This document shows positions 27,014 to 35,190 of a stretch of DNA of 64,000 nt, piece by piece (position 1 is the stretch's first letter; each line of letters begins with the position of its first letter). A program made the translations under genes and the position numbers. Source of the stretch: Mycobacterium sp. IS-836 (GTDB taxonomy: Bacteria > Actinomycetota > Actinomycetes > Mycobacteriales > Mycobacteriaceae); NCBI RefSeq assembly GCF_001954275.1, contig NZ_MBEU01000009.1, positions 62,001 through 126,000 of the forward strand, in the 5' to 3' direction. The notes under the pieces were generated by a model. The model searched no databases. It worked only from the letters and a program-made list of their open reading frames with translations, and was not told the origin of the DNA.

Positions 27014-28054
27014 CTAGGTCAAAGCGCCCGCTCCAGCCGCGCGCAGCGCAGCGCCGACGGCCGCCGTGAGGTGCGGGCGCGGCGTGGTGACAACCGGCAC
27101 CCCGAGATGGCCCGACAGCGTGGTGGTGACGGCCGGGATGTGCGCGCCACCCCCAACTGAGATCACCGCGGCCAACTCGCGAATTCCGTTGCGCGCCAAC
27201 GTTTCATCCAAGACTGAAATGAACTTGTTGAGCGAGTCGCGGATCGCGCCGTCGAGTTCAGTCCTGGTGAACCGGACCTCGTCACTCACCCCTGGCAATC
27301 CCAACGCGACCACCGTGTGCGACGAGAGCCCCTCCTTGGCGCGTCGGCAGGCGGCGCGCAGCCGGTTGAGCGAGCCGACCGCCGACGTTCCGGGCGGGTC
27401 GAAGAAACCCGCTTCCGGCAGGTTCGCCATGACGGCGGTCAGCACCGCCTGATCGATCAGGTCGCCGGAGAAGTCGGGGTGCCGCACGGTCGCGGCCACC
27501 GGGTGATCGTCGCCGGCGTCCAGCACCGTGACGCTGGTCCCGCTGCCACCGAAATCGCAGACGGCCACCGTCCCGCGGGCCGGTATGCCCGGGTTGGCCC
27601 GCACGGCGAACAAGGCCGCCGCGGCATCGGGGATCAAGGTTGGCGGCCGGTTCGACCATTCGGCCAGCCGGCTCAGCGCCGACCCCAACGCATCCACCGC
27701 GGGGGCTTCCCAATGGGCCGGATACGTCACCGCGACTTTCTCCGGCAAGGTGATGTGTCCGCTGGTGGCGGCATGGGCCAGCGCGCGCAGCCCGTCGGCG
27801 AGCAATGCCTCGCTGCGATGGGTTGTGCCGTCGGCCGCGACGATTCCGTCCGGGTCCCCGACCCGACCCACGAAATCGGGGATCACCAGGCCCGGCTCGC
27901 CCAGCTGAGGGTTTTCCGACGGGACGCCGACCTCCGGTGAGCGTTGCCGATACAGGGTCAGGACGGGCTTGCGGGTAAGGGCGTGGTCGGCGGTGACGGC
28001 CGCCAGGTTGGTGGCGCCGACCGACAATCCCAGTGCGGGGCTTGCTGCGGTCAC
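27014..28054 (-). CDS. Hsp70/actin-fold protein, short form of Rv2264c
   Basis: 346 aa with an Hsp70-type ATPase fold: N-terminal phosphate-1 LGLSVGATNLA, phosphate-2 AVCDFGGSGTSVTV (near 170), and the adenosine-binding ISVGGGAHIPAV near 310. M. tuberculosis Rv2264c is about 590 aa with a Pro-rich extension; here the protein stops right after the ATPase domain and lacks a DnaK peptide-binding domain. The GTG at 28054 overlaps the stop of the upstream dehydrogenase gene (GTGA), so they form an operon. The role is unknown; it could be an ATP-dependent regulator rather than a chaperone. Confidence 0.83.
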   Translation of the reverse strand: MTAASPALGLSVGATNLAAVTADHALTRKPVLTLYRQRSPEVGVPSENPQLGEPGLVIPDFVGRVGDPDGIVAADGTTHRSEALLADGLRALAHAATSGHITLPEKVAVTYPAHWEAPAVDALGSALSRLAEWSNRPPTLIPDAAAALFAVRANPGIPARGTVAVCDFGGSGTSVTVLDAGDDHPVAATVRHPDFSGDLIDQAVLTAVMANLPEAGFFDPPGTSAVGSLNRLRAACRRAKEGLSSHTVVALGLPGVSDEVRFTRTELDGAIRDSLNKFISVLDETLARNGIRELAAVISVGGGAHIPAVTTTLSGHLGVPVVTTPRPHLTAAVGAALRAAGAGALT

Positions 28055-29130
28055 CGGATGTTTCCGGCGCCCGCGATCAGCGGCAGGTCGAGCGGCGTGA
28101 CCCAGCCCGGCCGCAGGTCGTTGACCGCGGGAACAGCGTTCAACGCCCGCATTCCCGTCGCCAGGCATCCGGCCGTCGCCGCGTCGCGGCCCGAGCCGTC
28201 GGTGAACCGGAACGCGGTCTCCTGGAAGATGCTCGGCGTCCCCTCGATATCGACCCGGTAGACGTCGTTGTCGTGGCCCGTCGGCCAGTCGGGCGCCGCG
28301 TCGAGGCCGATGCGGTTGACGTGTTCGAGCTGGATGCGCGTCTCGCCCTGGTAGACGCCGTTGATCGTGAACCGGACTGCGGCGACGTGGCCGGCCTTGA
28401 TGACGCCCCGCGCAGAGTGCCGTTCGGTCGGGGTCACCCATTTGTCCCAGGTAGTGGTGATCTCGTCGAGCATGATGCCCGCGGCGTGGGCGATCATCGG
28501 GACCGTGGCCCCCCACGCGAAGATCAACACGTCGCTGTTCTCCAGCATCGGGCTGTATTCCGGCTCGCGGCCGATGCCCATCTCGACTTCGTAGTCGCCC
28601 TCGTAGTTGGTGTAGTCCAGCAATTCCGACGCCCGCACTCGCCGCACCTCCGAGCACAGGCCCATCAGCGTCATAGGGAACAGGTCGTTGGCGAATCCCG
28701 GATCGATGCCGGTGGTGAAGCAGGACGACTCGCCCAGCTCGCAGGCTTCGGTGATCGGCGCGATCCAGTTGGGCGGGTTGAGGTGCATCGTCGGCCAGAC
28801 CCACGGCGTCATCGCCGTCGAGCACACGTCGATACCGGCTCGCAGGAAGCGGGTGATCAGCGAGATGTTGTCCTTGGCGTGCATCGCCGTCGGGCCGTAG
28901 TGGACCAACGCGTCGGGCTTCAACGCGATCAGGGCGTCGACGTCGTCGGTGGCGAGGATGCCCACCGGCTCGGGCAACCCGCAGATGTCGCCGACGTCGC
29001 GGCCGACCTTGTCCGGGTTGCTGACGCCGACGCCCACCAAATCGAACAGCGGATGCTTGACGATCTCCGCGATCACCATCCTGCCGACGAAGCCAGTGCC
29101 CCAAACCACCACACGCTTGGAATCCGTCAT
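28051..29130 (-). CDS. Dihydrodipicolinate reductase-like NAD(P)-dependent dehydrogenase
   Basis: 359 aa. The N-terminal Rossmann motif VVVWGTGFVGRMVIAEIV (about 7-24) is DapB-like; the rest resembles the 2,4-diaminopentanoate dehydrogenase-like group, which has many paralogues in mycobacteria and is not the lysine-pathway DapB. The substrate is unknown. The ATG at 29130 is preceded by GGAAGG at 5 bases; the GTG 6 bases upstream is less likely. Translationally coupled to the Hsp70-like gene downstream and divergent from the MmpS-like gene across 64 bases. Confidence 0.86.
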   Translation of the reverse strand: MTDSKRVVVWGTGFVGRMVIAEIVKHPLFDLVGVGVSNPDKVGRDVGDICGLPEPVGILATDDVDALIALKPDALVHYGPTAMHAKDNISLITRFLRAGIDVCSTAMTPWVWPTMHLNPPNWIAPITEACELGESSCFTTGIDPGFANDLFPMTLMGLCSEVRRVRASELLDYTNYEGDYEVEMGIGREPEYSPMLENSDVLIFAWGATVPMIAHAAGIMLDEITTTWDKWVTPTERHSARGVIKAGHVAAVRFTINGVYQGETRIQLEHVNRIGLDAAPDWPTGHDNDVYRVDIEGTPSIFQETAFRFTDGSGRDAATAGCLATGMRALNAVPAVNDLRPGWVTPLDLPLIAGAGNIR

Positions 29131-29194
29131 GCGCACCTTCCGATCGTCAGCCCCGCGTTCACCCTATAGACCAGGCGATGCCCGTGATGACACG

Positions 29195-29551
29195 ATGACA
29201 TCCATGACGAAGCATCTGCGCGGACCGACGCTCGTGTTCGCCATCGGGATCGGGATCACCAACGCGTGCGGCGTGGCCAACGCCATACCCCAGAACCCCA
29301 AGGTCCAGTACGAGGTGAGCGGCCCCGGCGTGGCGCAATACATCTCCTACCAAACCGATGCCGGTCAGCAGCGCCAGGTGAACGCGCCACTGCCGTGGTC
29401 GACGCAGTTCACTGCGTTCGGGGGCCAGGTATTCGTCATCAGCGCCCAGGGGCCCGGCCCGCTGACCTGCAGGATTCTGCTCGACGGCAACGAAGTGAGC
29501 AAGGCGACGGCGACGGTGGGCTCGCCCACCAGAACGCTCTGCACACACTGA
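29195..29551 (+). CDS. MmpS-like small exported protein
   Basis: 118 aa: a hydrophobic N-terminal anchor/signal (TLVFAIGIGITNACGV, about 12-28) and an ~85-residue beta domain with the MmpS pattern (VQYEVSGPG, QVNAPLPWS, GPLTCRILLDGNEVSKATA, final Cys). MmpS proteins support MmpL lipid transporters and siderophore export, but there is no mmpL in this window, so this is an orphan. Two ATGs, 29195 and 29204, are possible. It precedes cyp124 by 52 bases and might be co-transcribed with it. Confidence 0.8.
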   Translation: MTSMTKHLRGPTLVFAIGIGITNACGVANAIPQNPKVQYEVSGPGVAQYISYQTDAGQQRQVNAPLPWSTQFTAFGGQVFVISAQGPGPLTCRILLDGNEVSKATATVGSPTRTLCTH

Positions 29552-29603
29552 CGACGGTCTAGGCTCGCCAGTGTCACCTCTTCAACGGCGAAGGAGGGCC
29601 TAG

Positions 29604-30914
29604 GTGAGCCTTACGACGGGTCCCAAAAAGGGCGTAGCGACGCGACAAAACGGGACGCCACCGCCGGACATCCCGCTTGCCGACATTCATCTCGAGTCGC
29701 TCGACTTCTGGGCCCTCGACGACGACGTTCGCGACGGCGCCTTCGCCACCTTGCGCCGGGAGGCCCCGATCTCGTTCTGGCCGGCCATCGAGATGGAGGG
29801 TTTCGAGTCGGGCAGTGGGTACTGGGCGCTGACCAAGCTCGACGACGTTCACTTCGCCAGCCGCCATCCGGACATCTTCAGCTCCAGCCCCAACATCACG
29901 ATCAACGAGAATGCGCCCGAGATCGCCGAGTATTTCGGCTCGATGATCGTGCTCGACGATCCGCGACACCAGCGGCTGCGCTCGATCGTCAGCCGGGCGT
30001 TCACGCCGAAAGTGGTCGCCCGCATCGAGACGTCGGTGCGCGAGCGGGCGCACCGGTTGGTCGCCTCGCTGATCGCCAATCATCCTGACGGAGAAGCCGA
30101 TCTGGTCACCGAGCTCGCCGGACCGCTGCCGTTGCAGATCATCTGCGACATGATGGGCATCCCCGAGGAGGACCACGAGACGATATTCCATTGGACCAAC
30201 GTGATTCTCGGGTTCGGCGACCCGGACCTGACAACGAATTTCGAAGAGTTCATTCAGATTTCGATGGAGATCGGCGCCTACGCCACCGCGCTGGCGGAGG
30301 ACCGGCGTGTCAACCATCACGACGATCTGACCACGAGTCTGGTGGAGGCCGAGGTCGACGGCGACCGGCTTTCGTCGTCGGAGATCGCGTCCTTCTTCAT
30401 CCTGTTGGTGGTGGCCGGCAACGAGACAACGCGCAATGCGATCAGCCACGGCGTGCTGGCCCTGTCGCGGTATCCCGAGCAACGCGAAAAGTGGTGGTCG
30501 GACTACGAGAACCTGGCACCCACGGCGGTCGAGGAGATCGTGCGGTGGGCCTCCCCCGTTGTCTACATGCGGCGCACGCTGACCCGAGACTTCGAGCTGA
30601 GCGGCACCAAGATGGCCGCCGGCGACAAGGTCGCGCTGTGGTACAACTCGGCGAACCGCGACGAGTCAAAGTTCGCCAATCCGTGGGCTTTCGACATCAC
30701 CCGTAACCCGAATCCGCATCTCGGCTTCGGCGGCGGAGGCGCTCACTTCTGCCTCGGCGCCAACCTGGCCCGGCGTGAGATCCGGGTTGCGTTCGACGAA
30801 TTGCGCCGCGAAATCCCCGACATCGTCGCGACGGAGGAACCCGCGCGGCTGCTGTCGCAATTCATTCACGGCATCAAGACCTTGCCGGTCGCCTGGACTC
30901 CCCCGCGCGGTTAG
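29604..30914 (+). CDS. cyp124: Cytochrome P450 CYP124, methyl-branched lipid omega-hydroxylase
   Basis: 436 aa, very similar along its whole length to M. tuberculosis CYP124 (Rv2266). The I-helix oxygen motif AGNETTR is near residue 273, the ExxR motif EEIVR near 312, and the heme-binding loop FGGGGAHFCLGANLARRE near 375, with the Cys ligand. CYP124 hydroxylates the terminal carbon of methyl-branched lipids such as phytanic acid and also oxidises cholesterol side chains. The GTG start has GGAGGG 5 bases upstream. The N-terminus is about 8 residues longer than in M. tuberculosis. A SnoaL-like gene follows after 7 bases. Confidence 0.96.
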   Translation: MSLTTGPKKGVATRQNGTPPPDIPLADIHLESLDFWALDDDVRDGAFATLRREAPISFWPAIEMEGFESGSGYWALTKLDDVHFASRHPDIFSSSPNITINENAPEIAEYFGSMIVLDDPRHQRLRSIVSRAFTPKVVARIETSVRERAHRLVASLIANHPDGEADLVTELAGPLPLQIICDMMGIPEEDHETIFHWTNVILGFGDPDLTTNFEEFIQISMEIGAYATALAEDRRVNHHDDLTTSLVEAEVDGDRLSSSEIASFFILLVVAGNETTRNAISHGVLALSRYPEQREKWWSDYENLAPTAVEEIVRWASPVVYMRRTLTRDFELSGTKMAAGDKVALWYNSANRDESKFANPWAFDITRNPNPHLGFGGGGAHFCLGANLARREIRVAFDELRREIPDIVATEEPARLLSQFIHGIKTLPVAWTPPRG

Positions 30915-30921
30915 CTGCAGC

Positions 30922-31461
30922 GTGACCATTCCCGCGTTTCCCCCTCCCGAGGTGCTGGCCGCCCGCGAGAAACTCGTGCTCGACCACTTCCACGATGAGG
31001 TCCGCCAGGCCTGGGACGACGTGCTGTCGACGTTCCCGCATCCGCGCTACGAGCTGATCCCGCAGATGGTCGTCCACGACGGCGACGAGGCCGTGCGTGG
31101 CTACTACGTCTATACCCGCACTGCGTTTCCCGACCAGGACCACGAGATCATCGCGCTGCGGCACAGCGCCGACGCGGTGATCGTCGAGTTCTGGCTGATG
31201 GGTACCCACCGCGGTTATCTCGGCAAGGTTCCGCCCACCGGCAGCCGGTTCCGGGTCCGCATGAATGCCTACTTCGTGTTCGACGACACGGAAACGCTTG
31301 TGTGCGAACGTATTTACTTCGACACGCTGACCATGATCAAGCAGCTGCTGGGCGGGCTGAACATGAGGAAGCCGTCGAACTGGCTGCTGGCCGCGCGGTG
31401 TGTGCGCGGCTTCCTGTCGATGTCGTCCGAAAAGCCGGACCCGGCACTGACTTCCGCGTAA
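30922..31461 (+). CDS. SnoaL/NTF2-like protein in an operon with cyp124
   Basis: 179 aa. The cone-shaped NTF2-like fold is suggested by an N-terminal helical part, then alternating strands ([47 protein letters not shown]), the pattern of SnoaL-like polyketide cyclase/ester cyclase proteins. The active residues cannot be assigned. The GTG at 30922 follows the cyp124 stop by 7 bases, so a shared transcript is likely and the protein may act on or bind the hydroxylated lipid. In M. tuberculosis a different gene follows cyp124. Confidence 0.8.
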   Translation: MTIPAFPPPEVLAAREKLVLDHFHDEVRQAWDDVLSTFPHPRYELIPQMVVHDGDEAVRGYYVYTRTAFPDQDHEIIALRHSADAVIVEFWLMGTHRGYLGKVPPTGSRFRVRMNAYFVFDDTETLVCERIYFDTLTMIKQLLGGLNMRKPSNWLLAARCVRGFLSMSSEKPDPALTSA

Positions 31462-31471
31462 ACTGCGCTGC

Positions 31472-31966
31472 ATGCGGGCCCTTTACGCGATATGCGGCCT
31501 AGCCGCCAGCGCATTGCTGGCCGCCTGCGGTTCCGACCCAGCCAGAAACACCATCACGCCGCACGCGACGGCGACGCCATCCGCGACGGCGGCCACAAAG
31601 CTGAGCTCACACACCGAGAAGTGGATCGACCTACAGGTCGGCGAGTGTGTCGCGGACCTTCCGCCGGCCGATCTGAGCCGGGTGACGGTCACCGTGGTCG
31701 ATTGCGCGACAGCGCATTTGGCCGAGGTCTACCTGCGCGCCCCGATGGCCGTCGACAAAGCGGTCGCCAACGTGGCCAGCCGCGACTGCGCGGCCGGTTT
31801 CGCTCCCTACACCGGACAAACCGTTGACGGCAGCCCCTTTTCGATCACCTATCTCATCGACTCGAACCAGGACCGAACCGGTGCCAATCCGACCCCGAGC
31901 ACCGTCATCTGCTTGCTGCAAGGCGCCAACGGTCAGCCGCTGACCCGTTCGGCGCACCGGCCCTAG
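31472..31966 (+). CDS. Lipoprotein with septum-formation-like domain
   Basis: 164 aa. A lipoprotein signal ends in the lipobox LLAAC (Cys19). After a Thr/Ala-rich linker, the domain shows the spacing of Septum_form (PF13845) proteins: [25 protein letters not shown], a Cys in RDCAAGF and a C-terminal Cys, which would form two disulfides. These domains are common in actinobacterial envelope proteins; the role is unclear. It starts 10 bases after the SnoaL-like gene and its stop overlaps that of the convergent HAD gene by 4 bases. Confidence 0.82.
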   Translation: MRALYAICGLAASALLAACGSDPARNTITPHATATPSATAATKLSSHTEKWIDLQVGECVADLPPADLSRVTVTVVDCATAHLAEVYLRAPMAVDKAVANVASRDCAAGFAPYTGQTVDGSPFSITYLIDSNQDRTGANPTPSTVICLLQGANGQPLTRSAHRP

Positions 31967-32670
31967 CAGCCCAACTGTGCGGCGAGGTCGACGAAGTCGG
32001 CCGCGTTGACGTCGAACTCGTCGGAGTAGGCAACATCGGCTTCGCCGTCGGCCCCGAATTCCAAAGGACGCGCGACGAATGCCGTACGGAACCCGAGCCG
32101 GGCCGCCGCTCGGATGTCGTACTTGTGGCTTGCCACCATCATGACGTCCGCGGGATCAAGGCCCAGATAGGTCGCGGCCATGCGATAGATCGCCGGATCG
32201 GGCTTGAACACCCCGGCCATCTCGGCGGCAAAGACGGCATCCCAGGGCAATCCCGCCCGCTTGGAAATGTTGATCACCGCCGAGACATCGGCGTTCGAGA
32301 GCGTGGCCACCGTGAACACACCCTTCAGCCGCGTCAGCCCCGGCACCACATCCGGCCACGGTGCCAACCGCTGCCAGGCCAGGGTCAGCTCGTCGCGCTC
32401 GGCATCCGAAAAGCCCGCGATGCCGCACTCCTCCAGGACGGTGTCCAACGACGAGCGATACACCGAGTGCACCGAAACCCAGCGCGCGCCCGGCGCGGTC
32501 TCCAACGCGGCGAAATAGGCTGCGCGCCAACGCCGTACCACGTCGCCCCAATCGACGCCCGGGTGCCGGCCGGCGCTGAGACGCTGGGCCTCCCCGCACA
32601 CGGTGGAATGGAAATCGGTCGCCGTGCCCTGCACGTCGAACAACAACGCCTTGACCACGGGCCCCATCAT
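31963..32670 (-). CDS. HAD-family hydrolase, type II haloacid dehalogenase-like
   Basis: 235 aa. HAD motif I ([11 protein letters not shown]) carries the nucleophile Asp, motif II is TLSNAD, and motif III/IV is [10 protein letters not shown] followed by [19 protein letters not shown], the order of (S)-2-haloacid dehalogenases and related phosphatases. The substrate is unknown. Start choices are ATG 32670, ATG 32667 and GTG 32658. It is divergent from the DUF202 gene with only about 6 bases between starts, so one promoter must lie inside the other gene. Confidence 0.85.
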   Translation of the reverse strand: MMGPVVKALLFDVQGTATDFHSTVCGEAQRLSAGRHPGVDWGDVVRRWRAAYFAALETAPGARWVSVHSVYRSSLDTVLEECGIAGFSDAERDELTLAWQRLAPWPDVVPGLTRLKGVFTVATLSNADVSAVINISKRAGLPWDAVFAAEMAGVFKPDPAIYRMAATYLGLDPADVMMVASHKYDIRAAARLGFRTAFVARPLEFGADGEADVAYSDEFDVNAADFVDLAAQLGC

Positions 32671-32676
32671 GCAACG

Positions 32677-33045
32677 ATGTGCCTCGTGGCCGACAGCGCA
32701 GAAGAGCCCGAAGAACTCGACTACCGGTTCACCTTCGCCAACGAGCGGACGTTCTTGGCCTGGCAGCGCACCGCGCTGGGCCTGCTCGCGGCGGCCGTCG
32801 CCCTCGTCCAGCTCGTCCCGGAGCTGGCGATTCCCGGCTCGCGCCGACTGCTCGGGGTTGGTCTCGCGCTGCTGGCGACCCTCACCAGCGTGATGGGCCT
32901 GGTGCGCTGGCAGCAGGCCGATCGCGCGATGCGCCGCGGCGATCCGCTGCCCCGTCATCCCTCGCCAGTGTTCCTGGCGATCGGCCTCAGCGTGGTCGGC
33001 ATCATCGCGCTCGGCCTGGTCATCCTCAAGGCGGTCGCGGGTTGA
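32677..33045 (+). CDS. DUF202 family membrane protein, first of a tandem pair
   Basis: 122 aa. The N-terminal signature [25 protein letters not shown] is that of DUF202 (YidH-like), with three membrane helices at about 30-50, 57-75 and 97-118. The function of the family is unknown. The ATG at 32677 or a GTG at 32686 could start it. Its stop overlaps the TTG start of the second DUF202 gene (TTGA), so the pair is translated together and may form a hetero-oligomer. Confidence 0.85.
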   Translation: MCLVADSAEEPEELDYRFTFANERTFLAWQRTALGLLAAAVALVQLVPELAIPGSRRLLGVGLALLATLTSVMGLVRWQQADRAMRRGDPLPRHPSPVFLAIGLSVVGIIALGLVILKAVAG

Positions 33046-33353
33046 CCCGGCCGGCCAGCCTGGCGGCGGAACGCACGATCCTGGCCTGGACGCGGACGTC
33101 GTTCGCGTTTCTGGTCAACGGGGTGCTCCTGACGATCAAGGACTGGCACGGCGCCACCCAGCCGGCGGCGCTCATCCCAGCCGCGTTAGCCGGGGCCGCG
33201 GCGCTGTGCAGCTTCGTGATCGCCCTGCAACGCCAGCGAACGCTGGGACGGCGGCCGATGCCGGCGCGGATCACCGCCCGGTCCCCGGTGTACGTCGTCG
33301 GGATTTCCGTGCTGGTGCTCGTCGTCGTGACGGCGGTGACGCAGCTCGTCTAG
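33042..33353 (+). CDS. DUF202 family membrane protein, second of a tandem pair
   Basis: 103 aa, with [22 protein letters not shown] (the DUF202 signature, cited from 22 residues around position 6) and three membrane helices. It starts with TTG overlapping the previous stop by 4 bases; no other start keeps the signature. A YidG/YidH-like arrangement of two adjacent DUF202 genes is common in bacteria. The stop overlaps the amidase stop on the other strand by 4 bases. Confidence 0.83.
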   Translation: MTRPASLAAERTILAWTRTSFAFLVNGVLLTIKDWHGATQPAALIPAALAGAAALCSFVIALQRQRTLGRRPMPARITARSPVYVVGISVLVLVVVTAVTQLV

Positions 33354-34084
33354 AGCTTCAGGTACGCGGCGATCCCCTGGACGACGGCCGCGGCATACCT
33401 CGCCCGGCCGTCCGGGCTTTCCATCCGCGCGGCCTCGTCGGCATTTTTCATGTTGCCGAGTTCGACGAGGATCGCCGGGTACTCGGCCAGGTTCAGGCCG
33501 GCTAGGTCGTCGCGGCCGTAGAGACCGTCGGAGCCGATGTAGTTGGACGGCTGCAGGCCCGCCTGGACCAAGGCATCGCGCATGGTGTGGGCCAGCTGAA
33601 TCGCGGGTCCGGATTGCGCGGCGTTCAACGGCGGGCTGGAGTAGTTGACGTGGAATCCGCGGCCCGACGGCGGACCGCCGTCGGCATGGATGCTGACGAT
33701 CGCATCGGGGCGCATCGCGTTGGCCTGGGCGGCGCGCTGGTCGACGCAGGGGCCGACGGAGTTGTCGTTATCCCGCGACAGCTGGGTTCGCACGCCTATC
33801 TGGTTGAGCGACGCGCTGATCCGCTGGACGACGTCCCACGTAAACGCGTGCTCCGGATAGCCGTCGTTGGTGGCGGCGCCGGACGCCTGGCACGCCTTGG
33901 TGCCGCCGCGCCCGTTGGGGACTTGTTGGTTTATCGACGCGTCGTTCACCGCGTTGTGGCCCGGGTCGAGGAAGACGGCCGTGCCCGCCGCGGCCGCGGG
34001 TGGGGCGCCCAGCGTCGCGGCACCCAGCACCGCCGGCGCGACGCCGGCGTACTTCAGGAGGTCACGCCTGGAGACAGCGCCCAT
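33350..34084 (-). CDS. N-acetylmuramoyl-L-alanine amidase, Tat-exported paralogue of Rv3717
   Basis: 244 aa, Amidase_3 fold. Zinc ligands His43 (DPGHN), Glu78 (YPEH) and His133 (SIHADGG) and catalytic Glu208 (LVELGN) align with His35, Glu70, His125 and Glu200 of Rv3717. The N-terminus holds a twin-arginine signal (SRRDLLK then a hydrophobic stretch ending AAAA), whereas Rv3717 uses a Sec-type signal, so this copy is probably exported folded, perhaps already with zinc. It cleaves the stem peptide from muramic acid and trims peptidoglycan. No SH3 or other wall-binding domain is present. Extra relative to M. tuberculosis at this locus. Confidence 0.9.
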   Translation of the reverse strand: MGAVSRRDLLKYAGVAPAVLGAATLGAPPAAAAGTAVFLDPGHNAVNDASINQQVPNGRGGTKACQASGAATNDGYPEHAFTWDVVQRISASLNQIGVRTQLSRDNDNSVGPCVDQRAAQANAMRPDAIVSIHADGGPPSGRGFHVNYSSPPLNAAQSGPAIQLAHTMRDALVQAGLQPSNYIGSDGLYGRDDLAGLNLAEYPAILVELGNMKNADEAARMESPDGRARYAAAVVQGIAAYLKL

Positions 34085-34395
34085 CGCGCGATGCTAGCAA
34101 TTGGCGCGCGGCAACGAGTATTGGGCTGGCCAGCAACATGTTTGGCGACGCCGCCCCGCGAAACTCCCACCAAGACGCGGCCGTGGCCGCCAAATGTGGT
34201 CCACAATCCGGTGATTGGCCAAGCCCGGCAGTCCAAGCACCGCTAACGCCCGCGCGAACCGCAGCAAACTTGGCTTCGCGAGGCCCGATGCAATGGGCAC
34301 GGTTCATTTCGGCGAGTGACTTGCGGACGTCCCCCGCGGTGTGAGGGAATAATTATGAAGTCCTCTGGAAATTCTTAGGTTTGGGAGGTGCTGGA
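34085..34395. promoter_or_regulatory. Divergent intergenic region, amidase and cutinase promoters
   Basis: 311 bases with no supported gene, between the divergent amidase and cutinase genes. An AT-rich stretch (AATAATTATGAAG, near 34347) is a possible -10 area for the cutinase gene, and GGGAGG at 34383-34388 is its ribosome site. No structured RNA was recognised. Confidence 0.45.
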
Positions 34396-35151
34396 ATGGG
34401 CAAATATTGCGGCATGACCGCCGGTAATGTCATTCGTTTTCTTGCTCCTGCAGTACTCGCGGCCGCTGGACTCAGCGGTTCGGTCGTGTCTGCCCCCATC
34501 TCATCCGCCCAGGGATGTCCGGACGTCGAGGTGTTGTTCGCCCGCGGCACCGGTGAGGATCCCGGGGTCGGTCCGACGGGACAGGCGTTCGTCGACAACT
34601 TGCGTGGGCGCATCGCCCCGAAGTCGATGGATGTCTATCCGGTCAACTACCCCGCAAGCCAGGAGTGGCAGACGGGCGTCGACGGGATCCGGGACGCCGG
34701 CGCGCACGTCCAGTCCACGGCGGCGAGCTGCCCGCAGACCAAGATGGTGCTCAGCGGCTACTCCCAGGGCGCGGCCGTGATGGGCTTCGTCACCTCCGCC
34801 GCGGTTCCCGACGGGGTCGACCCCGCGACGGTGCCGAAACCGCTGTCGCCCGACGTCGCCAACCACGTCGCCGCCGTCGTCCTGTTCGGGATGCCGAACG
34901 TCCGGGCCATGGACTTCCTCGGCCAGCCCCCGGTCGTCATCGGGCCGACCTACGCGGCTAAGACCATCAAGGTCTGCGCGCCCGAGGACCCGGTCTGCTC
35001 CGACGGCATGAATTTCGCCGCGCACGACACGTACGCGGGCGACGGCGACATCGTTGCCAAGGGCGCGGAATTCGCCGCCGCTCGCATCAACGGGTCCTCC
35101 TCGGGGCCCGCGACGGTGGTGAACTCGCCACGCGGGGGCTTCGGCAGCTGA
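34396..35151 (+). CDS. Cutinase-like serine esterase, secreted (CULP family)
   Basis: 251 aa. The signal peptide spans about 1-39, cut after SSAQG or SSA. Alpha/beta hydrolase with Ser123 in GYSQG, Asp198 in CAPEDPVC and His210 in AAHDTY; Cys pairs 41/112 and 194/201 match the disulfides of the family. Mycobacterial CULPs hydrolyse lipid esters outside the cell. The ATG at 34396 is chosen for the GGGAGG 7 bases upstream; the TTG at 34381 is rejected. It stands alone, divergent from the amidase. Confidence 0.92.
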   Translation: MGKYCGMTAGNVIRFLAPAVLAAAGLSGSVVSAPISSAQGCPDVEVLFARGTGEDPGVGPTGQAFVDNLRGRIAPKSMDVYPVNYPASQEWQTGVDGIRDAGAHVQSTAASCPQTKMVLSGYSQGAAVMGFVTSAAVPDGVDPATVPKPLSPDVANHVAAVVLFGMPNVRAMDFLGQPPVVIGPTYAAKTIKVCAPEDPVCSDGMNFAAHDTYAGDGDIVAKGAEFAAARINGSSSGPATVVNSPRGGFGS

Positions 35152-35160
35152 CCTGCTGAC

Positions 35161-35176
35161 CATACAAAAAAGTATG
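35161..35176. promoter_or_regulatory. Inverted repeat in a promoter region
   Basis: CATAC (35161-35165), six A bases, GTATG (35172-35176): perfect 5-base arms starting 30 bases before the oxidase ATG. It fits a repressor operator over the promoter, or a small hairpin after the cutinase gene. The nearest TetR gene is at 36997-37581. Confidence 0.45.
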
Positions 35177-35190
35177 TTACGGTCGACGGC

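Noticed and set aside
28055..29104. N-terminal half of a 696-residue minus-strand frame
   Set aside because: It is an out-of-frame shadow of the DapB-like gene; the Hsp70-like protein begins at GTG 28054.
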